This document shows, one piece after another, positions 24,136 to 32,942 of a stretch of DNA of 64,000 nt. Both the position numbers and the translations under genes were made by a program. Numbering within the stretch: position 1 is the stretch's first letter; each line of letters begins with the position of its first letter. Source of the stretch: UBA11524 sp965646445 (GTDB lineage Bacteria; Bacillota; Clostridia; Christensenellales; Aristaeellaceae). Where the stretch lies: assembly GCA_965646445.1 (NCBI GenBank), contig CBFFZW010000003.1, forward strand, positions 40,960 to 104,959, read 5' to 3'. Under the pieces are notes generated by a model. That model searched no databases. It was not told the DNA's origin and worked only from the letters and a program-made list of their open reading frames with translations.

Positions 24136-25032
24136 TTAACCCTTGACAGAGCCGAGCACCATGCCGGACACGAAATAGCGCTGAAGGAAGGGATACAGGA
24201 TCACCACAGGCAGCATGGCGCAGACCACCGTGGCGTCCACCACGGACTGCTTGGCCAGTCCGCTGGCATTGTTGGCCGTCAGCGTGAAGGAGCCGGTGGG
24301 ATCGCTGGCCTCAAAAATGATGCCCGCCAGATACTGCTGCATGGTCAGCAGCTCCTGCTTGGTGATGTACAGCTTGGCGCTGAAGTAGGCGTTCCAGCCG
24401 CCGACGATGCTGAACAGCGTAATGGTCGCCAGCACCGGAACCGCCAGGGGCGCGGCGATCCGAACAAAGATCTGAAAATAATTCGCCCCGTCGATGTGCG
24501 CCGATTCCTCCAGCTCGGCAGGCAGTCCCTCAAAGTAGTTTTTCAGCAGCAGCATGTTGTAGGTGCTGAAGCAGCCCGGCAGAATCATCGACCACAGATT
24601 GTTCAGCAGGCCGAGATTCTTGATGAGCAGATAGGTGGGGATCATGCCGCCGCCAAAGAGCATGGAGAACATGAAAATCATCATGAAAAACTTGCGCCCG
24701 GGCAGCCTGGTCTTGGACATGGCATAGCCCGCCAGCGTACAGACCGTCACGGACAGAAGCGTGGAGAAGAACGTGACGAACAGAGAATTCTGGAAGGCCC
24801 GCCAGTAGCGCGGCGCCGAGAGCACATAGGTATAAGCCGCCAGGGATACGTCATGGGGGATCAGCATGATCTTTCCGGCAATCACATAGCTTTGTCCGCT
24901 GATGGATTTGGCGACCAGGTTAATCAGCGGAAACAGCGTAATGACCAGAACCACCGCCATCACGGTATAGGAAATGACCCTGACGGCGACCTCGGAGCGA
25001 TCCAGGCGGATGGCGTTCTGATTCCTTCGCAT
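24136..25032 (-). CDS. ABC sugar permease, LplC type (importer 2)
   Basis: Membrane permease of 298 residues with six helices, the EAA loop EESAHIDGANYFQIFVRIAAPL and the C-terminal YFVSGMVLGSVKG that marks the LplC/YtcP subgroup. A TTG at 25035 directly precedes the ATG at 25032; GGGAG lies 7 bases before the TTG and 10 before the ATG, so either could serve. It follows the LplB-type gene by about 16 bases and precedes the binding protein, and is expected to form a heterodimeric channel driven by a shared ATPase. Confidence 0.93.
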   Translation of the reverse strand: MRRNQNAIRLDRSEVAVRVISYTVMAVVLVITLFPLINLVAKSISGQSYVIAGKIMLIPHDVSLAAYTYVLSAPRYWRAFQNSLFVTFFSTLLSVTVCTLAGYAMSKTRLPGRKFFMMIFMFSMLFGGGMIPTYLLIKNLGLLNNLWSMILPGCFSTYNMLLLKNYFEGLPAELEESAHIDGANYFQIFVRIAAPLAVPVLATITLFSIVGGWNAYFSAKLYITKQELLTMQQYLAGIIFEASDPTGSFTLTANNASGLAKQSVVDATVVCAMLPVVILYPFLQRYFVSGMVLGSVKG

Positions 25033-25050
25033 CAATGAATCACTCCCTTC

Positions 25051-25980
25051 TTACCAGATGGACCGGTCTAAGAATTTGCGGCAAAGGGCGTTCATGCTGA
25101 CCACCAGGGTGAAGCCCACCACGGAGTTGAACATGCCGATGGCCGCGGAATAGCTGTACTGCATCTGCCCGATGCCGATCCGGTAGGTATAGGTTCCGAT
25201 CACGTCCGCCGTCTCGTAAACGATGGAATTGTACATCACCAGAATCTGCTCAAAGGAGTTGCCCAGCAGATTGCCCAGGGAAAGCATCAGAACGATGGCC
25301 ACCGTGTTGGCGACGCTGGGGATTGTGATCTTCCAGATGCGCAGCCACTTGGACGCCCCGTCGATGGTCGCCGCCTCGTACAGCGAGGGATCCACCGCGG
25401 TGATGGCGGCCAGGTAAACGATGGTTCCCCAGCCCGCTTCCTTCCACATGGAGGACCAGATCAGCGTTTCACGGAACCAGTTCGCGTCCGTGAGAAAGCG
25501 CACAGGCTGGATACCGAAGGCCGCGAGAATCTTATTGACCGCGCCGCCGTTGACCGTCAGCAGCTGCGTAAAGATGCCGCCCACGATGACCCACGAAAGG
25601 AAATGGGGCATGTACACAATGGTCTGCACCGTTTTGCGGAAGGGCATAAAGTGCAGCTCATTAATCATGATGGCCATGATGAGCGGCAGCGGAATCCAGT
25701 ACAAAAGCTTGTATGTATTGATGAACACCGTGTTGCGCAGCGCCCGCAGGAAAAACGGATCGCTGAAGGCCTTCTCAAAATTGGCCATGCCCACAAAGGG
25801 GCTTCCGCCAATGCCCTTGAACACGTTGAAATCCTGAAAGGCAATCACCAGACCGCCCATGGGAATGTAGCTGAAAATGATCAGAAACACCAGCGCGGGC
25901 AGCAAAAACAGATACAGCGTCATATACTCATTGCGCCGGATGCTGCCTATGCGCCGGGAAAGCGTCTTGTTCGCTGTCAT
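25051..25980 (-). CDS. ABC sugar permease, LplB type (importer 2)
   Basis: Membrane permease of 309 residues. The N-terminus (RIGSIRRNEYMTLYLFLLPALVFLIIFSYIPMGGLVIAFQDF) is typical of LplB, as are VYMPHFLSWVIVGGI and the EAA loop YEAATIDGASKWLRIWKITIP. AAAGGAG is 8 bases before ATG 25980. It is the first gene of the importer 2 operon. The leader contains an 8-base inverted repeat whose right arm overlaps the ribosome-binding site. The YesM/YesN-type genes immediately upstream are its likely regulators. Confidence 0.94.
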   Translation of the reverse strand: MTANKTLSRRIGSIRRNEYMTLYLFLLPALVFLIIFSYIPMGGLVIAFQDFNVFKGIGGSPFVGMANFEKAFSDPFFLRALRNTVFINTYKLLYWIPLPLIMAIMINELHFMPFRKTVQTIVYMPHFLSWVIVGGIFTQLLTVNGGAVNKILAAFGIQPVRFLTDANWFRETLIWSSMWKEAGWGTIVYLAAITAVDPSLYEAATIDGASKWLRIWKITIPSVANTVAIVLMLSLGNLLGNSFEQILVMYNSIVYETADVIGTYTYRIGIGQMQYSYSAAIGMFNSVVGFTLVVSMNALCRKFLDRSIW

Positions 25981-25991
25981 GCGATCGCTCC

Positions 25992-26029
25992 TTTCACAGA
26001 ATCATGGCTTCATTAAATGTCCTGTGAAA
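25992..26029 (-). promoter_or_regulatory. Inverted repeat overlapping the importer 2 ribosome-binding site
   Basis: Minus strand TTTCACAG (26029-26022) and CTGTGAAA (25999-25992) are perfect complements 22 bases apart; the second arm runs into GGAG of the permease ribosome-binding site. It could be a leader hairpin that limits translation, or a protein-binding site. Confidence 0.45.
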
Positions 26030-26116
26030 ATGATAGCACAAACAGGTATTTTATTTTTTCACTATATTGCTCGCTTTTTTATACTATTTTTTCTTTTGTA
26101 GAAAAGTGCTAAATCG

Positions 26117-27805
26117 TCATTGGAGAGGAAGCGTCAGGATACACAGGGTTCCCTGGCCTTCGACACTCTCCACGGAAAGGCCGAATTCCGGGCCGAAACG
26201 CTCCGCAATCCTTTTATTCACATTCCACAAACCATAGCAGCTGGACACCTGATCGTCCTCCAGCGCCCGGCGAACCTGCTCCAGCCGCTGGGCGTCCATG
26301 CCGGAGCCGTTGTCCTCCACCTCAATGACCAGGATCCGCTCCATCTCATGAACGCGGATTTCCACGCTGCAGCTTTCCCGCCGGTCGGAGCGGAAGGCGT
26401 GCATCATCGTATTTTCGACCAGCGTCTGCACCGTCAGCGGCGGAATCGACGCTGCCAGCAGGCCGGGGCTGATCTTGACCGACAGCGCAAGTCTATCGCC
26501 GAAGCGCACGTGCTGAATCTGCCAGTAGGTATCAACGAGCGCCAGTTCCCGCTCCAGGGGCACATCCTGCCAGGATTTGTGCAGCGACAGGCGCAGGTAG
26601 TTGGAAATGCTTTTGATGAGGTCATGGGCCTTGGCGACATCATGGTTCAGCGCCAGGGAGTCCGCGCAGGACAAGGCGTTGGCGATGAAATGAGGGTTGA
26701 TCTGAGCCTGAAGAAGGCGCAGGTCGCTCTCCTTTCGCCGCTGCTCGGCGATCCGCACGTCCTCCATCATTTTTTTGAGCTGCTGCGCCATAATGGCAAA
26801 ATCATAGAGGGTTTGATCCAGTTCATCCCTGACCGTCCGGTTGGTATCCAAATCCAAATTGCCGCCCTTGATGCGCTCGATCTCATTGGTCAGCAGCGTC
26901 AATTTCCGGGTGACAACCCGGCTCATGCCCAGCGCCATCAGCAGCGAGAGGGGCAGAATCATCACGCCGATCAAAAGCAGCCGCCCGGCCACGCGGTCGC
27001 CGCTGCTGCTGAGCATCCCGCCGTTCAGCTCGCACACCACATGGAAAGGCGTGGACGCGACGGATTCATACAGATATAGCGTCTGATCGGCGGCGGCGGC
27101 CTTCCGCACATCGTCCGCGCTGAGCTGCCCCGCCAGCTGAAGCTGCCCCGGCGACAGGGTCTGACCTGCCCGGCTTCCGCTGAGAACCTTGCCGGCCGTA
27201 TCGACGATATAGGTGGACAGCTCCGCCTCGTCCACTAAATCCGTCACGCTGTCAAACCACTCGATACCGATGGCCAGCTCCACATAGCCGACGCTTTTCA
27301 TCCCCGGCACCACCGGCATGAAGCAGGAGCAGCTGCCGTCCTCCTCATTGATGGTCCAGTACTGCTGGCCAAAGTCCGAGCTGTAAGCGGAATAAGCGGC
27401 GATCCCTTCCGTTCCCGGCATATAGTAGGGACTGTTGCGGAAGAAAAGCGTCGATTCGTGCAAATGCAAATAGACCCGCTGATACGGCGAGTAATATGAC
27501 CAGATCTGGAACAGGCTGTTGATCCTTCGCCAGCTTTCCCATTTGTCGACCAGGGACTTTTCCTCATAGGCCTTCAGCCCCTCGCGCAGCTCCACACTGT
27601 TGGCAAGGGTGATGATCTGCGAGGACATCTGCCCCAGGCTGGAGGAAAGCTTCTCCGCGTTGGCCCTCACGGTGCTGTTCATGGTCTGTACCGTGATGCC
27701 AAAAAGCTCGTCCTGGACATGCGCGGTGCTGCTGACGATGTAGATTCCCAGGGTCATAAGCATCAGCACGGCCATGCAAAGCATCATTTTGTAGCGCAGC
27801 TTCAT
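26117..27805 (-). CDS. YesM-type sensor histidine kinase
   Basis: Membrane sensor kinase of 562 residues. TM1 is at about 8-26, an extracellular sensor domain at about 30-270, TM2 at about 272-295, HAMP at 296-345, then the His_kinase domain with QINPHFIANAL (phosphoacceptor His372) and a HATPase domain with VQTLVENTMMHAF, DNGSGMD and YGLWNVNKRI. The H-box is slightly atypical (FIAN instead of FLYN). The gene begins at ATG 27805, overlapping the regulator stop (ATGA). Such kinases sense extracellular oligosaccharides, often with the cognate binding protein, and signal to the partner regulator encoded just upstream. Confidence 0.95.
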   Translation of the reverse strand: MKLRYKMMLCMAVLMLMTLGIYIVSSTAHVQDELFGITVQTMNSTVRANAEKLSSSLGQMSSQIITLANSVELREGLKAYEEKSLVDKWESWRRINSLFQIWSYYSPYQRVYLHLHESTLFFRNSPYYMPGTEGIAAYSAYSSDFGQQYWTINEEDGSCSCFMPVVPGMKSVGYVELAIGIEWFDSVTDLVDEAELSTYIVDTAGKVLSGSRAGQTLSPGQLQLAGQLSADDVRKAAAADQTLYLYESVASTPFHVVCELNGGMLSSSGDRVAGRLLLIGVMILPLSLLMALGMSRVVTRKLTLLTNEIERIKGGNLDLDTNRTVRDELDQTLYDFAIMAQQLKKMMEDVRIAEQRRKESDLRLLQAQINPHFIANALSCADSLALNHDVAKAHDLIKSISNYLRLSLHKSWQDVPLERELALVDTYWQIQHVRFGDRLALSVKISPGLLAASIPPLTVQTLVENTMMHAFRSDRRESCSVEIRVHEMERILVIEVEDNGSGMDAQRLEQVRRALEDDQVSSCYGLWNVNKRIAERFGPEFGLSVESVEGQGTLCILTLPLQ

Positions 27806-29013
27806 ACGGGTGCTCCATGGGCATTTTTTCGGCGGTATTCCAGCGGCGTTTGGCCGATCTCCTTTTTGAACACGCGGGAGAAATACGCCTCGTTCTCATA
27901 GCCGGTCAGCTCGGCGATGTTCCTCACCCGCAGCCGGGTGGTCTCCAGCAGGCGGCAGGCGTTGTCCAGCCGCACCTTGTTGATATAACAGTGGATCGTC
28001 TGCTGATACTCCCGCTTGAACACCGAGCAAATGTAGGACACAGTGTAGTGCATGGCCTGGGCAATGGCCGTGGCGGAAAGGGCGGGATCCATGTAGTGCG
28101 CCTGAATATCATCGACGATCCTTTGGCACAGCGCCGAAGGATTGGCCAGACTGTTGGCATGGAAAAAGGATTTCTTGCCCTGCTGACGGATAAACTCGCT
28201 GCCCATGCCGTACAGAAGCATCAGCTCGTCCACCATCGGGGTGCGCGGCGCGGGCGATTCCTCCGCGTCACCTTGCAGCCATTGCGCCGCCTGAAGGTCG
28301 AGGGTCTCCACCGCGGCTGCCTTCGGTCTGGCGCTGAGATGAATGACCAGCGCGCCGCGCGCCTGATCCAGACCGACATAAAACGTTTCCAGCACAAGGT
28401 CATCCAGATGACGCCGGGCCAAATGGAGCAGATGCTGCTTCCCGTAGCGGGCGGCATCCGGCGAAAACAGGACGCTCCAGCAGCCTGCCTCCCCCGTCCG
28501 CGAAAGGCCGACCAGCTCCAGCTGCGCGGCCAGGATGTCCGCCTCCGTCCGCTTCAGCAGCAGCGACGCCAGCACCGGGATTTTCAGCTCATCCGTGTAG
28601 GTATGAACCATGGCGCTGCTCTCAAGATGGTGCTGATTCGCCTCCATCGTGCGCAGGGCATGGAGGATGATCCGTTTCAGTTCGGCAAACTCCACGGGCT
28701 TGAACAGATAGTCCGTCGCCTTCAGGGAGATGGCCCGTTTCAGATAGAGCGCGTCGGAATAGGCGCTGATGAAAATAATGCTGACCGGATGACCCAAGGC
28801 CTGAAGCTGCCGCGCCAGGTCGATGCCCAGCATCCCCGACATCTGAATATCCGTAACCACCACCTCCGTGGGGTGACGGCGGAAAAGCTCCAGGGCCTCC
28901 ATGCCATTCGACGCGGTATAGACCCTGTCAATCCCGCACTCGTGCCAGGGCATGTTGTCCCGCATGGATCGGAGCAACGCCTGTTCGTCCTCCACCAGCA
29001 GCAGACTTGCCAT
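27802..29013 (-). CDS. YesN-type response regulator (REC + AraC)
   Basis: Response regulator of 403 residues: receiver domain 1-120 with acidic pair Glu8/Asp9, phosphoacceptor Asp55 in VVVTDIQM and Lys105 in LFKPVEF; a poorly conserved linker (about 130-290); and a C-terminal AraC double helix-turn-helix (about 300-400) ending GYENEAYFSRVFKKEIGQTPLEYR. ATG 29013 is preceded by GAGGTG. It is coupled to the kinase gene by an ATGA overlap, lies 38 bases after the GH3 gene, and probably activates the importer 2 operon and perhaps GH3. Confidence 0.95.
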   Translation of the reverse strand: MASLLLVEDEQALLRSMRDNMPWHECGIDRVYTASNGMEALELFRRHPTEVVVTDIQMSGMLGIDLARQLQALGHPVSIIFISAYSDALYLKRAISLKATDYLFKPVEFAELKRIILHALRTMEANQHHLESSAMVHTYTDELKIPVLASLLLKRTEADILAAQLELVGLSRTGEAGCWSVLFSPDAARYGKQHLLHLARRHLDDLVLETFYVGLDQARGALVIHLSARPKAAAVETLDLQAAQWLQGDAEESPAPRTPMVDELMLLYGMGSEFIRQQGKKSFFHANSLANPSALCQRIVDDIQAHYMDPALSATAIAQAMHYTVSYICSVFKREYQQTIHCYINKVRLDNACRLLETTRLRVRNIAELTGYENEAYFSRVFKKEIGQTPLEYRRKNAHGAPV

Positions 29014-29051
29014 TGGATCACCTCGCTTCCCTGTCCTGTATCAGCCGCGCC

Positions 29052-31127
29052 TCATTCCATGGGGACGCGGATGCTTTGCCTGCCTGTCAGCTGAGCCGTC
29101 CGGGCGTCGGGCTGTCCCAGCCCCACATAAGCGATCCGCGCGCCTTCACTGACATACCGGCCGTCGTCGTCCACCACCTGCCAGGCCTCCTGCGGCACAT
29201 GCAGCACGGCCTCCACGGCCTGACTCGCAGGGCAGAACACCCGCCGGAACGCGCCCAGCCTGGGATGTGCCGGCGCGTAAGGACTCCCCGTGTTTTCCAG
29301 GTATACCTGCACCGTTTCCCAGGTATCCGCCGCGCCGTCGTTGCGCAGCCGCACATGGAGATCGTTCCCCTCCGCCTCCGCGCTGATGACCCGCACATCG
29401 CCATAGGTCAGGCCGAAGCCGAAGGGATAGCGCGGCGCGTTGCGCACATAGCGATAGGTGCGGCCGGTCATGGCGTAATCGGTGAAGGCCGGCATTTCGT
29501 TCAGCTGATGGTTGTAATAGAAAGTGACAGGCAGCTTGCCTGACGGCGAGGCCTTCCCCGTCAGCAGCTCCGCCACCGCCGCGCCGCCGCGCGCGCCGGG
29601 ATACCAGCCCAGCAGAACCGCGTTGGCCCTCTCCGCGGCATCGCCCAGGTCGATGGCGCTTCCGGCTAGCAGCACAATCACTGTGGGTTTGCCAACAGCC
29701 AGCACGGCGTCCATCATCTCCCGCTGGCATCGCGGCAGAAGCAGGTCGGGCTTGTCGCCGGAAGCATCAGCGTTGCCCTGGTCGCCCTCTTCGCCTTCCA
29801 GCGTTTCATCCAATCCGACCACCAGCACCACCGCGTCCGCCTCCTCGGCGGCGATCACCGCCTCGGACAAGCGATCGTCCCGCTGCTCGCCCCGACCGGT
29901 CAGCGAGGTCCAGCCCTCAGAATAAACCACCCGGGCCTTGCCGTCCAGCGCCTGCTGCAGGCCCTCCAGCACCGTGACATAGCGGCTGGAAACACCGTAA
30001 TAATTCCCGATGAGGGCGCGGCGATGGTTGGCATTGGGGCCAATGACCGCCAGCGTGCCCAGCCTGGCGCCATCCAGCGGCAGCAGGCCGTCGTTCTTGA
30101 GCAGGACGCAGCTTTCCAGCGCGGCCTGATGCGCGATTTGCAGATGCTCCGGGCACTCCACGCGGCTGTACGGGATGGCGTCATAATCGCTGCCGTCCAT
30201 GATGCCCAGCAGATACCGGGTGGTGAAAAGCCGCACAGCCGCCCGGCGGATCTCCTCCTCCGTGACGAGATCCTCCTCATAGGCGTCCATCAGGTAGCGA
30301 TAGGCGCTGCCGCAGTTGAGGTCGCAGCCCATGCGCAGGGCCAGGGCCGCCGACTCCTCGGGGGTATCGGTCACCTGATGATGCAGGTGGAAGTCCATCA
30401 CCGCCCAGCAGTCCGAAACGAAATGTCCCTCAAAGCCCCACCGCTCCCGCAGCAGCTCCACCATCAGCGTCCTGCTGCCGCAGCACGGCTCGCCGTTCGT
30501 CCTGTTGTAAGCGCCCATCACCGCCTCCACCCCGGCGTCCTGCACCAGGGCGCGGAAGGCGGGCAGATAGGTCTCCGCCATGTCCTTGGGCGCAGCCATC
30601 GCATTAAAGGAATGGCGCAGGGCCTCGGGCCCGGAATGCACAGCGAAATGCTTGGCGCAGGCGGCAGCCTTCAGCACCTCCCCGTCCCCCTGCAGGCCGC
30701 GGACATAAGCCTTGCCCATTTCAGCGGTCAGAAAGGGATCCTCGCCATAGGTCTCATGGCCCCGGCCCCACCGCGGGTCGCGGAATATATTGACATTGGG
30801 CGCCCAGAAGGTAAGGCCCTTATAGATCATTCGATCCTGATGGCGGACAGCCGCGTTATACTTGGCCCTGCCCTCCTCCGCGGCCACGTCGCCCAGCCGC
30901 TTAATCAGCTCAGGATCAAAGGTGGCGGCCAGACCGATGGCCTGAGGAAAACTGGTGGCCGTACCGCTCCGGGCCACACCATGCAGGGCCTCGTTCCACC
31001 AATTGTAGGCCGGAACGCCCAGCCGGTCGATGGCCGGGGCGTCAAAGCAAAGCTGCGCGGCAGCCTCCTCCAGCGTCATGCGGGCTACCAGCGCCTCTGC
31101 CCGCGCACGGGCGTGATTTCTGTCCAT
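29052..31127 (-). CDS. GH3 beta-glycosidase (beta-xylosidase-like)
   Basis: Cytosolic retaining glycosidase of 691 residues. The N-terminal TIM barrel carries YNWWNEALHGVAR, the motif of the xylosidase/arabinosidase branch of GH3, APNVNIFRDPRWGRGHETYGEDP, AKHFAVHSG and the nucleophile Asp239 in FVSDCWAVMD. The alpha/beta sandwich and a C-terminal fibronectin III-like domain follow. No signal peptide is seen. AGGAGG lies 9 bases before ATG 31127. It begins about 40 bases after a terminator, so it likely has its own promoter, and it precedes the two-component system of importer 2. Beta-xyloside hydrolysis is the favoured activity; beta-glucoside is possible. Confidence 0.92.
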   Translation of the reverse strand: MDRNHARARAEALVARMTLEEAAAQLCFDAPAIDRLGVPAYNWWNEALHGVARSGTATSFPQAIGLAATFDPELIKRLGDVAAEEGRAKYNAAVRHQDRMIYKGLTFWAPNVNIFRDPRWGRGHETYGEDPFLTAEMGKAYVRGLQGDGEVLKAAACAKHFAVHSGPEALRHSFNAMAAPKDMAETYLPAFRALVQDAGVEAVMGAYNRTNGEPCCGSRTLMVELLRERWGFEGHFVSDCWAVMDFHLHHQVTDTPEESAALALRMGCDLNCGSAYRYLMDAYEEDLVTEEEIRRAAVRLFTTRYLLGIMDGSDYDAIPYSRVECPEHLQIAHQAALESCVLLKNDGLLPLDGARLGTLAVIGPNANHRRALIGNYYGVSSRYVTVLEGLQQALDGKARVVYSEGWTSLTGRGEQRDDRLSEAVIAAEEADAVVLVVGLDETLEGEEGDQGNADASGDKPDLLLPRCQREMMDAVLAVGKPTVIVLLAGSAIDLGDAAERANAVLLGWYPGARGGAAVAELLTGKASPSGKLPVTFYYNHQLNEMPAFTDYAMTGRTYRYVRNAPRYPFGFGLTYGDVRVISAEAEGNDLHVRLRNDGAADTWETVQVYLENTGSPYAPAHPRLGAFRRVFCPASQAVEAVLHVPQEAWQVVDDDGRYVSEGARIAYVGLGQPDARTAQLTGRQSIRVPME

Positions 31128-31169
31128 GGGCCTTGTCCTCCTGCGTTTTGATACTCGGTTGAAGGATGG

Positions 31170-31207
31170 AAAAAAGGCGCGCCCGGGATAGCTCCTTGGC
31201 GCGCCTC
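31170..31207 (-). terminator. Terminator of the 31-35 kb operon
   Basis: Minus strand AGGCGCGCC and GGCGCGCCT form a 9-base perfect stem, followed by TTTTT (31207-31170). It lies directly after the stop at 31213 and separates that operon from the GH3 gene. Confidence 0.85.
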
Positions 31208-31212
31208 AAGCG

Positions 31213-32925
31213 TTAATCCAGGTTCAGCTTCAGCTGGGCGCGGCGTTCCTCCCAGCGCTTCCAGCTGTCGCGGACAACGTCCAGATCCGCGTCCGTTATC
31301 TCCTCGGGGCTGTTGTCCATGTGCCACAGATAGTACAGGCTGGGCACGCCCAGCTCAGGCTGAAGGCGCTCGTAGTCCAGCCAGGACCGCTTGTCCGGCA
31401 TGGGCCAGTTGTCCGTGTCGATCAGCCGATCCGGCAGCGTCGCGGCGGAAACCCTGGCGCGGTGGGTCATCTGCGGATTCACCGGCTGGCCGATGTTCAC
31501 ATCGTTCAGCCGGATCATGTCCAGCTTGTCCGCCAGGTACGGATGCGGGCAGTGGCACATCACCAGCGCGTCCTCCTTGACGGCCTTGGCCGCGTCATGC
31601 ACCATCGCCAGATAGTCGCGCATCAGCTCCAGGCCCCAGTGGCTGCCGTAATGCTCGCAGCCGGCGCAGGTGGGGATTCTGGCCGTAAAATCAATTTTGA
31701 AGCCATCGGCGTCCAGCCCCTCGGGCGAGAGCATCTCGCGGCAGGCCCGCCGGAAAATGGCGATATACTCGGGATGCTCCGGGTCGATGGCCTGGGGCGT
31801 ACCGCGCCAGTCGCGCACGCAAAGCCGAGGATCGACGCCCTCTGGATCCCACGCCTTCAGCCACAGGAGCACCTTGCGGCCCTTGTCGTGCATGCGGCGG
31901 ATGAAGCCCTTCATGTCGGGCCACTTTTCCGTATCCACATCATTCATGCCATAGGCCCGCTGCCACTTATCGTCGATCACGATCGTGCCGGGGTCGATGC
32001 CCTTCTCGTCCAGGGAGTCGGTGAAGTCCTCGTAGAATTTCTGATAGGCCAGGGCCGGCGCGGGCTTGTCATAATCGCGGGAAAGAGCGCTCTGCGCGCC
32101 CCAGCCGCAGAAGATGGGGCGTGTCCACCAGGCAAACTGCTTTTTCGCCAGAGGCTCCGCCCGCTCGATGCGGGAAAACTCCCCAAGCAGCTCATACTCA
32201 TCCTGCCCGAAGATCATCTGCACCTCCGGCAGCTCGTATGCGCCGTCCACCCTGGTCATGCCCTCATAGCGCAGGATAAGCCCCTGGCCGCTGCCGCCCG
32301 TATACTCATACTCCGTGAAGGTATGCCCGCCGGGCTTGGCCGTCACGCCCAGGGTCATACAGTGCTGACCCTTGCGCAGCACGAAGCAGAAGGGCGGCGG
32401 CGTGAAGAACCAGTGGTCGCGGCCCGGGATGGGCACGCCGGTCATATCAATCAGGCAGCGCTCGGCAGGCGAAACGCAGTAGCGCTCACGGCCGTCGGGC
32501 TCCGGGTTGAAGATGCTGTCCGCATGAAAGCCGGAATAGAACCGGGCGTTGCTGTGACGCTTGTTGCAGCCGGTATAGAAGCCGCTGAGCAGCTCCACAT
32601 CCGTCAGCAGCCCCTCGCCCTCCACGGTCATGCCATAGATCAGCCGATCCTCCCTCATGGTCAGCGTGATCGTCTTCCGCCGCCAGATCAGAGAATCCGT
32701 TTCGGCGCGAAGCACCAGGCAGTCCGGGCGCTCCTCCACCTGCCACTCAGGGATGGCGGCGCTGACATCCCGCCCGCCCAATGTATGCGCCGAGGAAACC
32801 AGAAATAATTCCGCCAGCACCTGGCCGTCAGGCAGACAAACCTTCGCGGCGGGACGGTCGGCAAGCAGTTCCACACGATAAGCCCCGGCCTCAAATTTCC
32901 AGGGCTGCTCCTTGATCCATTTCAT
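31213..32925 (-). CDS. GH36-like (clan GH-D) glycosidase
   Basis: Protein of 570 residues with an N-terminal beta-sandwich (to ~265) and a TIM barrel. The barrel shows the VIDDKWQ strand, RKVLLWLKAWDPEG and the probable nucleophile Asp412 in DADGFKIDF; the acid/base is plausibly Asp475 in IRLNDV. These fit the alpha-galactosidase clan. The frame extends upstream to 32967, overlapping the previous gene; the ATG at 32925 (MKWIKEQPW) has AGAGG about 9 bases before it. No signal peptide. It is third in an operon with a racemase-fold protein and a DUF1537 kinase, which suggests the released sugar is an acid or is oxidised before use. Specificity is unknown. Confidence 0.75.
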   Translation of the reverse strand: MKWIKEQPWKFEAGAYRVELLADRPAAKVCLPDGQVLAELFLVSSAHTLGGRDVSAAIPEWQVEERPDCLVLRAETDSLIWRRKTITLTMREDRLIYGMTVEGEGLLTDVELLSGFYTGCNKRHSNARFYSGFHADSIFNPEPDGRERYCVSPAERCLIDMTGVPIPGRDHWFFTPPPFCFVLRKGQHCMTLGVTAKPGGHTFTEYEYTGGSGQGLILRYEGMTRVDGAYELPEVQMIFGQDEYELLGEFSRIERAEPLAKKQFAWWTRPIFCGWGAQSALSRDYDKPAPALAYQKFYEDFTDSLDEKGIDPGTIVIDDKWQRAYGMNDVDTEKWPDMKGFIRRMHDKGRKVLLWLKAWDPEGVDPRLCVRDWRGTPQAIDPEHPEYIAIFRRACREMLSPEGLDADGFKIDFTARIPTCAGCEHYGSHWGLELMRDYLAMVHDAAKAVKEDALVMCHCPHPYLADKLDMIRLNDVNIGQPVNPQMTHRARVSAATLPDRLIDTDNWPMPDKRSWLDYERLQPELGVPSLYYLWHMDNSPEEITDADLDVVRDSWKRWEERRAQLKLNLD

Positions 32926-32942
32926 CGCAAAAAACCTCTCTT

